NCBI GenBank assembly: GCA_016584495.1
Contig: WAID01000001.1
Location: 682,001 to 746,000 of the forward strand
From: Celoporthe dispersa
Lineage: Eukaryota > Ascomycota > Sordariomycetes > Diaporthales > Cryphonectriaceae
DNA length: 64,000 nucleotides
Direction of reading: 5' to 3'
Positions 11,437 to 24,300 of the stretch are shown here, one piece after another; positions within the stretch are counted from its first letter, which is position 1, and every line of letters begins with the position of its first letter. A program made the position numbers and the translations under genes. The notes beneath the pieces were generated by a model. It ran no database searches, was not told the origin of the DNA, and saw nothing but the letters and a program-made list of their open reading frames with translations.

Positions 11437-14400
11437 TGGTGCGGGCGCGGGAAGCGAGCCAAGACAAGACAGCCAGCGAGCGCTATCGTGCCATCGGAGG
11501 GGGTCCTGGAGGAGCGGACACTCTGCGACAGGATCGGTTCACAAGCCTCGGAGGTCCAGCGTCGCGACGAGGATCACGGTCGGAGGCTCGGGCGAGCGAG
11601 CGAGGGTCAGGGACGGTGTACTGCGATGGTATAAGCTCTCAGGCTCGACCGTGATTTGTGTCCTGGTCAGACGCGAATCTGCTGAGCAGGCTTGGGTCCG
11701 GAGCTGGAGCAGGACGGCTTGTTGTGCTGTCGATCAATCGTCGAGAGAGCTTGAGTCTGCCAAGGTTGAGGAACTCCGGGAGTCACGAACCATCATTATC
11801 CGGCAGAGAGGTTTGGAGCAGACGAGGTTTCTGGCATGTGATCCATCCCACTAATGGCCCCCCCCACCCGCCGCCTTCCTCCTTCCATCCCTTCTAAAAG
11901 CTAGCTGCCATACATGCTAACGTACCGCTATAGTACAGCGCTATAGTGGCCGTGACCTTTCCCCAGAAAACGATTCGCCTCGCCTCGGGTGTCCAAAGTC
12001 CGGGGAAGACCAGGGTCTTCTTGTCTTGTGGCCTTTTGGTCAGAGAAGAAAGAGAGAGTGAGAAAAGAGAGAGGGGAGGAGAGAAAAACATAAAAAATAA
12101 AAATAAAATCCTCTCGAGGTCCAATACAGGACGAACAGAACATTTTCCAGCAAAGTCTCGGAGTGAGCCTCGCTTGGTCTGGTCTGGTCTGCTCTCGTTT
12201 TTTTCTTCTTTTTTCTTGAGAGAGATTTCGACTCGGGTGATTTCAGGGTATGCTCATCATACCTCCTCAGCTAGGTTGGGCCGCGGCCGTTGCAGCAGGC
12301 AGGGAGACAAGGACCGAGAGTTCGAGCTTGAAACAAGCCTGTCTCCTCTCTCCTGTCTGTCTTGTCTCTCTTGTCTCCACGACAGGTCAATCTTGAGAGA
12401 TAGATAGACAGACAGGAAACGGGCACGGGTTCCAGATATGGCCTTGTTCCCGGCGGGAAGGGCCAGAGGACTGTCGTGACTCGTTGTCACTTGTCCATGT
12501 AGCAGTCATGGGTGATGGGTGGTTCATAGTCACCTCGAGGCGACCACCCTAGTATGTATTTCCTTCATCCCGGCTGAGGGCTGGGAGATACTATGTACCG
12601 AGGACTGGGCACACAGGAGGGCACAGTTGGGCCTGCGAGGATATGTGCGAGGAGGTCTCCATCGATCGACTACCTACCTGGGGCTGTTCCCGCCCATGCG
12701 TGTGGGCGGGCGAGATGGATGCCCCCGGGCTGTGTTTTCCGGATTGCCACTCTTTCCCGGGCGCCAACAGGGCCAATCAATCCCGCCCGTCCACACTTGC
12801 TGGTGTGTCTGCTGCGGGAACGGGACGACCATGTCCCATCCACCCAAGCTGCACGCAGGCTGGCAGCCTGTCAGGATGTGTGCCGGAATCCTGGTAGGAG
12901 CTCACGCGAGTGGCTGCACCGTCTGACAGCATTACATAGCTGGAGGGACCAGGACCAGGACCTCCCTCCCCTGCCCGGACCCAAAAAAGAGAGGGACGGG
13001 GGGGGGGCACTGGCCAGCCTAGGCGGGAGAGTGGCTGCAGAGCCTCCTCCTCTCCCTCCTCGCTCCTCATCCACTTTTTTTTCTTTTTTTCTTTTCCTCT
13101 CTCTTTCCCACACACCTCCTGCCAGGGAGGGCACCCAATGAATTATGGTACCCTCTGTACTAGGTCCCAGCGGGAGAAGAAGAGGAGAAGGATAGGGTCA
13201 CAGCTGTAGCCCCGAGCCCAGTCCCTCACACCCCCTCCCTCCCTCTCGTTGGTGTGTGTCCCCGGCCGTGCCGCCGTCTCCGCTGTGCGTGGAACCTCGT
13301 GTGTGGAATCGTGCATACGCCGTCCCGGGCTCTCTCTCTCTCTCTCTCTCTCTGGCGAGCTGACAAGCAGCCTGCTCTAATTGCCATCTGCCGCCGTCGT
13401 GCTACGGTCCCTCTCTCCTTTCCCTCTCTGGTCCTCCAGGCAGGCGTGTGTTGGGCAGGCAGCGGTGACGACCGGTGACGACCCCAGAGCAATCAACGAG
13501 TGTGACACCGCGGTGAACCCTATGTTTCTAGAATCCACGGCAGAAGGTCTGCTGACCTGGCCTCGTCGCTGATTGTCCCGGACCCGCTCGAAGGAGGCGG
13601 GAAGAAGACGAAGGAGAATGAAGAAAAAGAGGAAAGGGAAGGAGTGGCCGACTTTCCATACCAGGACGGTGAATTAATCACTCTCGAGGCTAACCAGCGA
13701 TCCGGTATAGCGTGGCCTGTCGACGAAGCGGAGAGTTCTCTTGTTGACAGGGACCACCAGCTTGTGCGCGGAAATATCGTGGTAGCACTGGGCCGTCGTC
13801 ATTTCCCAGCACCCGTCCGGGCTGCTCCTTCACGCCTGGGCGCCGGCGCTGCACCTCTCTCCTCTCTTTTCCCCATCGCGCAGGGACTCTGTCAAATCTC
13901 CCTTGCTGGATACTGTTACCGTGCTGGTGATATTATATCATATCTTTTTGGGTCTGTGTCTTGTGGCGTGTGGCTCCTTGTCATGTCAGATCTTGTACTC
14001 GGCCCAGAATACACGTTTCTCTCAATCTCTGTCCTCTCCTTTCCCGGTCTGTTGTTTCGTCTCCCCTCCGACCACCTTCTTTTTTTTCCCCTTCTTTATC
14101 TTTTTTCCTTTCCTCTCTCCTTCTTTTCTGATTCTCATGTAAGAATTGTCCCGAATACGGATCGGTCAGGCCAGGGGATCGAGGGATCAACAGCACAGAG
14201 TGAGGAGATCAATCCACATCCTCGACACAAGCTGCTCTTCACCCTACGATGGCCCTATGGCACAGCACCGAGGGACCCTCTGCCAAGGGTAGAGTATCAT
14301 CGAGCCTGAAATAACCCAATCTGAAGGAGTTCATTAGCGGACCCATATAATGTAGAGGCGCCAATCCTCATTGGGCAGCCCAGGACCAAGGACAACCCCA

Positions 14401-15723
14401 AGGGCCTTACAGGGGGTCCTTCGATCGGTTTGGGGGGGGGAGACGGGGCGGGGGGGGAGGAGAATACGCTGGCGGCGCAACCCTGGGAAGCGAAATTGCA
14501 GACGCCCGGTTCTTCAGCCTCCAGTACTCCATCGCACAACGCCCTAATCCAAACCTGCTGTAGGCGCTGCGCTGCACCACCACTGCGCCGTCCTGCCCGT
14601 ACGCTGCACACCTGCGGCTGGCTGCACATCACACAGCGCTGCACATCACAGCACTAACTAACAGCACTGCACCGCACTGCAGGCTACCCATACCCTGCTT
14701 ACGCCCTGCCCTGCCTTACCCCTTCTCGACCCGGCCGACCTACGATCTACCCTCTGTCTTTCCCTCCCCCCCCCCCAAAAAGCTCCTTTCTCTCCTCCTG
14801 CATCCCAACCCAAACTACAACCTTTTTTCCCACCCCTCCGGCCTCGATCCTGGCAGACCAAGCCGGCGCCGCGTGTGATTTATTCCTTTCTTGCCCAAGG
14901 TCAATTCTGCGGCCAGCCCTGCCCTGCCCTGAACCGACCTGCGCTGCGATCGGCCGTTCACTCATTCCCCGTCCCGTCGAGAATTGCTTCTGGGTATCTT
15001 ACGATACGATATAACGACAACTTCACCGACGACCTCTTGGGAGTTTCCCACCCTCCACCTCCTTTTTTTTTTTTTGGGCGCTCGATCGCCGCAGCTGGCC
15101 TTTCCGACCGAGAACACCTCCTGGATCATACCCAGCGACCTCAACTTCGCCACCTACGATCTATCTTGGCCTTCGTCCGCCCCCTCCCTCCCCTTCGAGT
15201 AAGGATTGCGCTCTGCCGACCGTCACGCACGCCCACGACGTCGCCGACACACCGGATTGGCCTGTACGGGCGATCTGCCGCCGGAACCACTCAGGGGGTT
15301 TAAGAGAGGAGGGCAAGAGGCTTCCTAGCTGAACTCGACTTCAAGCAGACGTGCGTTACCCCTCTCTCTCTGTGTCTCCTGGTCATCGCCACCCCCGACA
15401 CCCGCTGGCGATAGAGGGCCCTTCCGTTTGTCGGCCTGCTGGCTCGCCTCGAGACGCGAACCGCAGTCCACGGCGAACTTCCTTGATCTGCGGTGCTGCC
15501 GACCGGCTGCCCTCGCGACGCTGTCAACCTGAGCGCTGTCGGGGCCTGGAGGATATTACCCCATATCCTCCTCGTCGCGTGCATCTTCCTCCTCGCACCC
15601 GCCGCTGACCCACCACCGCTCTTCCTGTCTCTCGTTCCCCTGGATGCTGACCAACCCCGACACCCCAGGCCGAATCCCATCTGCCCGCGTCGATCCTACC
15701 CGCAGAGCCCAAAACCTGGCGAC
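11437..15723. other. Long intergenic region between the ABCD transporter and the Psr1-like phosphatase
   Basis: About 4.3 kb with no coding frame showing the codon bias of the neighbours. It contains a (CT)n tract at 13330-13353, several homopyrimidine and homopurine runs, and C/G runs of 8-10 bases. The last 600 bases are CA- and CT-rich and are probably the spliced 5' leader of the phosphatase gene. The region probably holds two divergent promoters. Confidence 0.5.
13330..13353. repeat. (CT)n microsatellite
   Basis: Uninterrupted CT dinucleotide run in the large intergenic region. Simple tracts like this recur through the non-coding parts of the window. Confidence 0.9.
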
Positions 15724-17354
15724 ATGTCCCGAGACCTGCTCGAGAAACCCCAGAACCAGGAAAACCCGAGAGATATCGACACTTCGTCCGCAGAGGAGGG
15801 CCCAACCGCCAAGAGGAGCAGGGGTCTGTTGCACGTGCCGTCGAGGTCCTCGTCCCAGAAGAACCAGCCGTCGCCCACTGCGAGCGGGCTGAGCGGCGTC
15901 ACCGCGAGCGAGTCCAGAGAGAGCTTCGGCGACCACTCCAAGGGGTCCAAGGCGAGCATCATGGGCCGCCACAGGAACGGGAGCGCCTCCAGCAACCGGT
16001 CGGCCGTCGAGACCGCCCAGACCGCGACCTCGGCTACCGCGAACGCGCCCGCACAACAGAAGAAGAAGAAGGGAGGCCTGCTCTCGCTGTTTTGCTGCGG
16101 TGTCCCCGACGATGCGAACGCCCTCGACAACGAACCCGCCGACGTCCCGGGCCACAAGGTCGAGAAGCTGCCACACCGGCCCCGGACGGCCAGCCGGAGA
16201 CAGACGCCGTCAGAGCACGGCGGCAGCAAGGCGCAGCTGACAGAGAAGGATGCGCTGGCGGGTCAGGCCGCCGCGGACTCCTCAAAAGCGAAACGGGCGT
16301 CAGGTTCCGCCGCCGCCCAGGACCAGCCGGCGCCGGCTGAGGAGCCAAAGCAAGTAGCGCCCACCGCCCCCGCCGGACCAACCGTGACCGTTCAACCCCC
16401 CCAGCAGGAGGCTGTCGTGCCTGGCCCGGCGGGACGCCAGATCCATGACAAGGATGACGACGGCAATATCGTGATGGCGGACCCGGCGGTGGACTCGGCG
16501 ACAGAACCCATCGTCCAGCCCATGGACGTGGACGACTCGCAAGGTCTGCCCCCCGCACCGCTCATGCCGGCGGCGCCCAGCCCGCCCCAGGACTCCGAGG
16601 GCGGCCTCGTCGCCGTAGCGCCCGACCAGCCTCAACAGGAATGGCTGCTGCCTCCAATACAACCCCACCTGAAGGGCAGGAAGTGTCTCGTCCTCGACCT
16701 GGACGAGACCCTGGTGCACAGCTCGTTTAAGGTAAGGACCACAGCCGGCCCGGCAGTCTTGCCTCTCTCTCTCCTCGCACATGCCGGACCGTCGTCCCGA
16801 CTAACATGCTCGCAGATACTTCACCAGGCCGACTTCACCATACCGGTCGAGATCGAGGGCAACTACCACAATGTCTACGTCATCAAGCGGCCGGGAGTCG
16901 ACCAGTTCATGAAGAGGGTCGGGGAGCTGTATGAGGTCGTCGTCTTCACGGCGTCCGTGTCAAAGGTACGTCTGCCCCGGTCCTGATACCGACCCCAACC
17001 CCCAACACACCCCTGAGATCATGCTGATGTCGAGGCCAACAGTACGGTGACCCCCTGCTGGACCAGCTGGATATCCACGGTGTGGTCCACCACCGACTGT
17101 TCCGGGAAAGCTGCCACAACCACGGTGGCAACTACGTCAAGGACCTCTCCAAGGTCGGCCGGGACCTGAAGGACACCATCATCATCGACAACTCACCCAC
17201 GTCCTACATCTTCCACCCCCAGCACGCTGTGCCCATCAGCAGCTGGTTCTCGGATGCGCATGACAACGAGCTTCTGGATCTGATACCCGTCCTCGAAGAT
17301 CTTGCCGGGGCGAACGTGCAAGATGTCAGCCTTGTCCTCGACGTGACTCTCTGA
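15724..17354 (+). CDS. PSR1: Psr1/Psr2-type NIF (FCP/SCP-like) protein phosphatase
   Basis: Three exons (15724-16731, 16816-16965, 17043-17354) give 489 residues in an intact frame. The first 300 or so residues are disordered and Ser/Pro/Ala-rich. They include KKKKGGLLSLFCCGV near residue 120, a Cys pair after a basic stretch that could be a membrane-anchoring palmitoylation site, as in yeast Psr1. The C-terminal FCP1-type domain has the catalytic DLDET (D325xD327xT329), then VIKRPGVDQF, TASVSKYGDPLLDQLD and IIIDNSPTSY. The aspartate motif forms a phospho-aspartyl intermediate that dephosphorylates Ser/Thr. Yeast Psr1/2 act at the plasma membrane in sodium and general stress response with Whi2. 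An upstream in-frame ATG at 15493 is unlikely because the sequence there is leader-like. Confidence 0.9.
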
Positions 17355-19399
17355 GAGAGCCCTCCACCTCAAGCCCTTTTTCTTTTGCTTCTTTTTTTTT
17401 TATATATGTGTCTATAATACCGCCACCGGCACCTACCTGCACAACACTCAAAAACAACAAACACAATGCACACCTCTCCTCCACCACCAGTTCGACAGCA
17501 GTGCACAGCGCAAAACTCATTACGCCAAATGTCAGACTTTTTTTCGGCTTGGCTCAATCATAGCGGACGGCGTTGGGAGACTGCATCACCGGCCGAGGTT
17601 GGTGTAGACCTACTGTTTAATACTCATAAATAGTAAGGCTCTCGCAGTGAAGATCTGCCAGCCTGAAGCAGCAACGGAGAGAGAGGTGGGGGGAGGGGCG
17701 GGTGGGTTCACGACAGGAGCGGGAGCGAATGCCGATGCGCGTCGAGGTCGACGCTTCTGGGGATGAGACAAAGCTCTGAAGCGGGCGGGGAGAGACAGGT
17801 CTCTCGGAGAAGACGTCATGGACGTCTTGAGAGACACGGAGAGGCGGGAGGGAGGAGGGAGAGAGAGAGAGAGAGTCAGGCCACGGCTGGTCATGATCTT
17901 ATCCGAGGGGGAATTCTTCTCGAGGCGCGATTCAGGATGATAAAATCTGGAGGGAACCGCGGCCAGGCCCTGCTGCTCTTAATCTTGCCAGCAGTGGAAG
18001 CACATTATTATTTCGAGGAAAAGGGGAGTCAGCGATCAGGCGGCATCTGGCTTTCGTTGTTTCTGTTGCGACTTTCCGAGGCCTTTTATTATCTTTTTTT
18101 TTTTCTCTTTCTTTCTCTTCTTTCTTGTAAGCCGAAGAAACCACACCACTACCACCACCACACCAACGCTTTCTTGATTCTGTTTCATTTGTCCAACCAC
18201 CTCTTTTACCTAAACACATTGTCCGGGCACCACCAGAACCATAGCTGTTGTTTGCTTTTTTTTTTCAAGCTTTTTTTTTACATATATAGGGGCAGGAGGA
18301 AAGACAGGGAGGAAGAGGAAAAGAGGGGAGGACGAGGGGGAGGGGGGAGGCACAAAGATAGTTGTCTGCGAGCAGACAGCTGGCCAGACAGACAGATATG
18401 GAGTTGGAGAAATTGATAGCGTTTCTGCTGAAGTGCACCCTGATGTCACGTGCTGCCCTGTCTCTCTTCTGGCGTGTTTATTAATTATTAATTTTATTTT
18501 GAAATACCTCTTGAGAGAAGAGCAGCAGAGGCGCATCAGTAATGACATAAGATGGTTGATTGCTGACCATTGAGACGACACTGGAGGTGCTGGCCACCTC
18601 CAAGAGGAGCAGCAGCAGCACCTCGCTACAAGCCCCAGATGTTACCTATGCATCAGTCAATCCCAACCCGGTCAGACCCCCAGACAAAAATTCCAGATTT
18701 CAATCTGACTTTTCATGTGTCGAGGAACTAATCAAGGACCCCATCCATCCATCCATCCAGGTACTGCTACCATCTCATTTTCACGGGTATCTCCATGCTG
18801 GTACTCATATCTGAGACCTGCAGGGGGGGACCCGGGGGCAGGGAGAGAGCCTGTGTGGCCCGGACGAAAGCCAGATCGGACGTGATTGACTGATTACCTG
18901 CGTTTGCCTGGGTGTGTGTCTTGCAGCCAAGTCCTTGGTTAGTGTGTACCGTAGTGCATGGTAGTGTGTGGCCTGTGCAGACAGGTAAAGGTGGTCCCAG
19001 CGCCCGCTGTCCTGTTCCCTTGGGCTAAGTAAGCAGCAGCCCTTCAGCCTGCCTGCCTGCCGCCGGCAAAGCACCTTACCCCAGTCCTGCTCCGGGTGGT
19101 GCTTAGGTAGCTTAGCAGCTACAGACCAGACAAGGCAGGGGCCGGGCCTGGGGGGCTCCAATTGAACACCTGTTTTCAGGGACTGGCACTGGACTTCAAT
19201 TGAGAGAGGGAGAGAGCCTGTCAAACCATCGACACGACACACACACACACACCCACCACAACATCCTGACTTCGGACTCTTTCCTTCTCCCTCTAGGCCA
19301 CTCCTTCTTTCTACTGTATCTAAACGGACCGATTGACACACTGCTCCTTTTCTTTTTCTTACGTCCTCTTTAATCATCCTCACACCGCCGTCGGTCAAA
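17355..19399. other. Intergenic region before SEC61 beta
   Basis: About 2 kb without a supported gene. It includes pyrimidine runs after the phosphatase stop (17375-17400), purine-rich tracts near 17830-17870 and 18295-18350, and a CA-repeat plus CT-rich leader (19233-19390) immediately before the SEC61 beta start codon. Confidence 0.5.
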
Positions 19400-20188
19400 A
19401 TGGTATGTCTTGCGCGCCTCTTGATTTCCTAGCCCAGAGGCGACCTGGGATCGCCACACAGCCCATCCCCCTCGCCCCAGAAGCCAGGGCTGAAGGACCT
19501 CAACCCGCTAACCCTTCCACCAAAACAGTCCTCCCCCGCCCAACCTCCCCGCTGAACTCCCCACCCGCCACGGGCGCCGGCACAGGCGCCCGCCCCGAGT
19601 CGCCTCCCCCCACCGGGTGGTGCGCGCGCCGTGATCCGCCGCCGGGCTGCGGCCGACCAGAAGGAGAAGGTGGCCAGCGCCAGGCCGAACAGCACGCGGG
19701 CGGCGGGGGCTGGCGGGAGCAGCAGCACCATGCTGAGTATGTCGTGTCTCTGGTGGTCCCCGGGTGGTGCAGATAGGAGGAGGAGCAGACAGGAGAGGAG
19801 AGAAGAGGAGAGGGGCTTGTTGTGGCCGTGGAGGGGGTTCTCGGGCGAACACGGCCTTGTCTTGGGCGGGCCGGTGTGAGCTCTGGTCGCGAGCATGTGC
19901 CGGGGGCGAGACGGCGGCGGCGTTGTTGTTGTTGTTGACATCTACGATGCGTATGGGCTTGGTCGGCTAACACTTGCTACGTGATATAGGGCTCTACACC
20001 GACGAGTCTCCCGGCCTAAAGGTCGACCCCGTGGTCGTCCTCGTCCTATCCCTGGTCTTCATCTTCAGCGTGGTCGCCCTACACAGTATGTCGACAGAGG
20101 CCCTCCTCCCAAGACGCCTCGGCATACAGGTCCAGCTAACGGTCTCGAAACAGTCATTGCCAAGATCACCCGCAAGTTCTCCAGCTAG
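19400..20188 (+). CDS. SBH1: Sec61 beta subunit of the ER protein translocon (Sbh1 family)
   Basis: Four exons: 19400-19402 (only the ATG), 19586-19736, 19990-20085 and 20154-20188, giving 94 residues. The Sec61 beta core is clear: AVIRRRAAADQKEK, STRAAGAGGSSSTM, LYTDESPGLKVDPVVVL, then a single C-terminal membrane segment VLVLSLVFIFSVVALH and a lysine/arginine tail ending KFSS. This is a tail-anchored subunit of the heterotrimeric Sec61 channel. The first intron acceptor is my choice. The cag at 19526-19528 would put a TGA in frame, while the cacag at 19581-19585 keeps the frame open. The resulting N-terminus is therefore the least certain part. A one-base indel near 19615 is an alternative explanation. 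Confidence 0.88.
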
Positions 20189-21399
20189 ACGAGAGAGAGA
20201 GAGAGAGAGAAGGAAAAAGAAGGAGGGCAAGACCCCGATCGAAACAGGATGGGGGAGTGCCAGCGTAGGGAAATTGCTATGGGTGTTTCGAGAAGAAGAT
20301 GATGCTTTGTTGTCGAGGTACGGGGCTGCTCGGGAGAAAGAAAAAAAAAAGGGTGGCCGGCCTGGACGGTACGATACGATTCGGAACAAGGCGGAAGTCG
20401 CTTGTGATATCGCTCTGCAGCAGCGATTGATGCACGGCGAGGCTGTCTTTTTCTTCTTTATTATTTTTTTTGGGCCCTGGCTTGCTATCATACAAAGAGA
20501 AGAAAAAAGACTACCAGTTTCTCTGAGGCGTCGGGGCTTCTTAATGGGGGGTGGTGGCTGATCAATGGGACCTGCATCCGGATTCCCAGATGTGTGTGTG
20601 TGTGTGCTGGTTCTCGTGCAGTGCCGAATAAACATTGTACACCTATGGCCGGCCTTGAACTGAACCCATCTACTCACCACTCCCCATGATAGGCGCTATA
20701 CGGCGCGTCTTTCGCTTCGTACATGGCAAGGTCATACTCGTGCTGTCTTGCCGCCACAGGGGGGCTGTGATTGCCCCCCCCAAAGGTTCCGCTTTTATTT
20801 ATGAGCTGGTGGGCTGCCTGATTGGCTTGGCTGGCACCGCAGCAGGCTAAAGAAACAGGGACCTGTAAAACCCCTCCGCGCGCGTCACTAGAAACGTCGT
20901 CATAGGGGCCTTCGAGATAGAGTTCGAAGTTAAAGCAGCAGCAGCAGCTTCTGGACTCGGATGCTCTCACCTGAGAGACGAACTCAATTCCATCACAAGC
21001 AGGTTTTTATTCTCATTTTTTTTAATTTGCTTTTCTTACTCTCGTGATTCTCTTTTGCTCGGGTTGGTGTCTCTGTGTGTGGATTTGAGCTCGTACAGCA
21101 GCTGCACACTGCCCCTCCCCCTCCTCGCTCGTGATTAACCGCCACTACTGAGGCTTCTTTCTCTCTCTCTCTCTCTCTCTTCTTCGTATTTCTCAGCACG
21201 ACGTCCTGGACAGCTTTGCCACGCTCTTCTTTCGTACCTATGGACACGCCACAAGCTTGACACGGACAACCTGTCTAGTACTTAGCATCGACCGTCGCGG
21301 CCCCTCCCCACGCAGGGTCTCAGCAACACTCTGGACCTGACGTGTGACCCACGACCGGCGACGACGACCATCACCACCACCACCACCAAGGCCACCACC
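20189..21399. other. Intergenic region between SEC61 beta and the sterol glucosyltransferase-like gene
   Basis: A (GA)10 run (20191-20210) starts two bases after the SEC61 beta stop, probably in its 3' UTR. A (CT)n run at 21160-21180 and CACCACCACCA leader-like sequence (21370-21398) precede the next ATG. No gene is seen between them. Confidence 0.5.
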
Positions 21400-24300
21400 A
21401 TGGACAAGAAGACTGGGCCTGCACCCGGCCCGCCTGCCAAGGGCACCACGGGCAGGGCTGACGTCTCGAGCCTGGCTGAGCTTGCCGGCAGCAGCCCGCT
21501 GGACCTCGGAGCCGACGAGGAGGCGCCTCCGGCGTACGGCGAGCTTCATAACCAGCTGAACCTCTCACAGGCGGGGTTCAACGCCGATGCCGCCATTACA
21601 GGTATGTTTTTATCTATCTAGTTTTACTTGGTGGAGAGAGAGAGAAAGAGAGAGAGATGATATCGACACACAGACACGGTATCTCGCTGACGATATCTGC
21701 CGGCTCGCACAGACGATGGCCGTATTCGCATCCACATCAACCAGACCAGCGGCACGCTGGCTGATCTCCTGGCCCCGGCGCTCGTGCGAACGCAGGCCCT
21801 CCCCCTCTGAGAAGTCCTCGGAGCCTCTCCCGCCGGCATACACCCCGCCCAGCCTGGGCGGCCAGCCCGGACAGGAGCCCCCTCCCAGGCTGAACGTGGT
21901 GATCCAGATCGTCGGCTCGCGCGGTGACGTGCAGCCCTTTGTGGCCCTGGGCCGGGTGCTGAAGGACTCGTATGGCCACCGCGTCCGGGTCGCCACCCAC
22001 CCGGTGTTCCAGTCCTTCGTCGAGGAGAACGGCCTCGAGTTCTTCTCCATCGGCGGGGACCCGGCCGAGCTCATGGCCTTCATGGTCAAGCACCCGGGGC
22101 TCATGCCGGGCTTCGACGCGGTCAAGAGCGGCGAGATCGCCAAGCGGCGCAGGGGCATCGAGCAGATCGTGCTGGGCTGCTGGCGGAGCTGCGTCGAGGC
22201 GGGCGACGGGCTGGGCCCCCGCCAGAGCCACACCAGAGCGCCGAGCCCCTGGGCTCCTCCGCCAGCGGCGGTGACAACTACACGCTGCCCGGCGACCCCG
22301 GCAGCAAGCCCTTTGTGGCCGACGCCATCATCGCGAACCCGCCCAGCTTCGCGCACATCCACATCGCCGAGAGGCTGGGCATCCCCCTGCACATGATGTT
22401 CACCATGCCGTGGACGGCCACCAAGGCGTTCCCCCACCCGCTGGCCAACATCGAGAGCTCCAACGCCGAGGTGGTCATGACCAACTACGTCTCGTACGCC
22501 CTGGTCGAGATGATGACCTGGCAGGGGCTGGGCGACGTCATCAACCGCTTCCGGACCAGGGTGCTCGACCTGGAGCCGCTGAGCCTGATCTGGGCGCCGG
22601 GCCTGCTGACGAGGCTGCAGGTCCCGACCACGTACTGCTGGAGCCCGGCCCTGATCCCCAAGCCTGCCGACTGGGGCCGGGAGGTCAGCATCTCGGGCTT
22701 CTACTTCCTCGACCTGGCCACCTCGTACACGCCCGACCCGGACCTGGCCGCCTTCCTCGACGCCGGCCCGCCGCCCGTCTACATCGGCTTCGGCTCCATC
22801 GTCGTCGACGACCCCAACAGGCTCACGCGCATGATCTTCGACGCCGTCACCATCGCGGGCGTGCGCGCCCCTCGTGTCCAAGGGCTGGGGCGGGCTGGGT
22901 GCCGACTCGGTGGGCATCCCCGACGGCGTCTTCATGCTCGGCAACTGCCCGCACGACTGGCTCTTCAAGAGGGTCTCGTGCGTGGTGCACCACGGCGGCG
23001 CGGGCACCACCGCCGCGGGCATCAAGACGGGCACGCCCACCGTCGTCGTGCCCTTCTTTGGCGACCAGCCCTTCTGGGGCAGCATGATCGCCCAGGCCGG
23101 CGCGGGTCCGAAGCCCGTCCGGTACAGGGACCTGACCGCCGAGGTCCTGGCCGAGATGATCACCTCTGCGCTGCGGCCCGAGACGCAGGCGCGGGCCCAG
23201 AGCTGGGCGAGAGGATCCGGGCCGAGAGGGGGACCGACCTCGGGGCCAAGAGCTTCCACGACTTCCTGGACTACGACAGGCTGCGGTGCTCCATCGCCCC
23301 GAGCCGCATCGCCGTGTGGAGGGTCCGGAGGACACAGGTGCGGCTGAGCGCGCTGGCCGCGGCGGTCCTGGTCAGGGAGGGGCTGCTGCAGTACACGGAC
23401 CTGAAGCTGTAAGAATGCCCGCCCCTCTACATGCCCCCTCCTTCTTTACCCTACACGCACACATACGCGCACACATACACACACACACTCTCTCTCTCTC
23501 TCTTTACTTAGATATATATATATATATATACATATATATGTACATGTATATACGCTGACATACTATGTGCTCCTCCAAGGTACCGTCCTCACGAGTACAG
23601 CACGGAGCAGCAGCCCTGGGACCCCATCACGGCTGTCACAAGCGCCCTCGCCGGTGATGTGGGCACCATGGCGCTGGCCATCCAGGACATACCGGGCCCC
23701 TGGATGAAGATGGCCAAGAAGTCACCGTCCGGGACGCCGCCTGCCACCGCCAGCACGAGCGAGGACACGGCTACCACCAGCAACTCGCACGACGGCGCCT
23801 CCACCACCACGCTGACCCAGACGACCCAGTCCTCCGGCCAGCTGTTCAGCCCCTCCTCGGACGGAGGAGACGGCAGCAGCACGCCTGCGGCGGGCTCCTC
23901 TCGCTCCCTCCCCGGGCCCAAGCCGCCTGGGCGCCAGAAGACCAGCTTCGACGCCGAGGGCGCGCTGGGCGCCTCCATCGAGACGGGCAAGGGCGTGCAG
24001 CGCCTCGTGGAGGCGGGCATGAAGACGCCCATGAACTTCTGCCTGGGGCTGGCCAAGGGGTTTCGGAACGCGCCCCGCCTGTACAACGACGACACCGTGC
24101 GGAAGCAGGAGAAGGTGACGGGCCTGGCCAGTGGGGTCATGGTCGCGGGTAAGGAGTTCGGGCTGGGCCTGTTTGACGGCATCACGGGCCTGGTGACGCA
24201 GCCTCTGCGCGGCGCGGAGAAGGACGGCGCCAAGGGTTTGATCTCGGGGTTCGGGAAGGGCATCGGGGGGATCGTCCTCAAGCCGGCTGCTGGTAAGTGT

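Noticed and set aside
11437..15700. Several 100-220 codon frames in the large spacer as possible genes
   Set aside because: Low-complexity translations, no codon bias, no homology that I can recognise.
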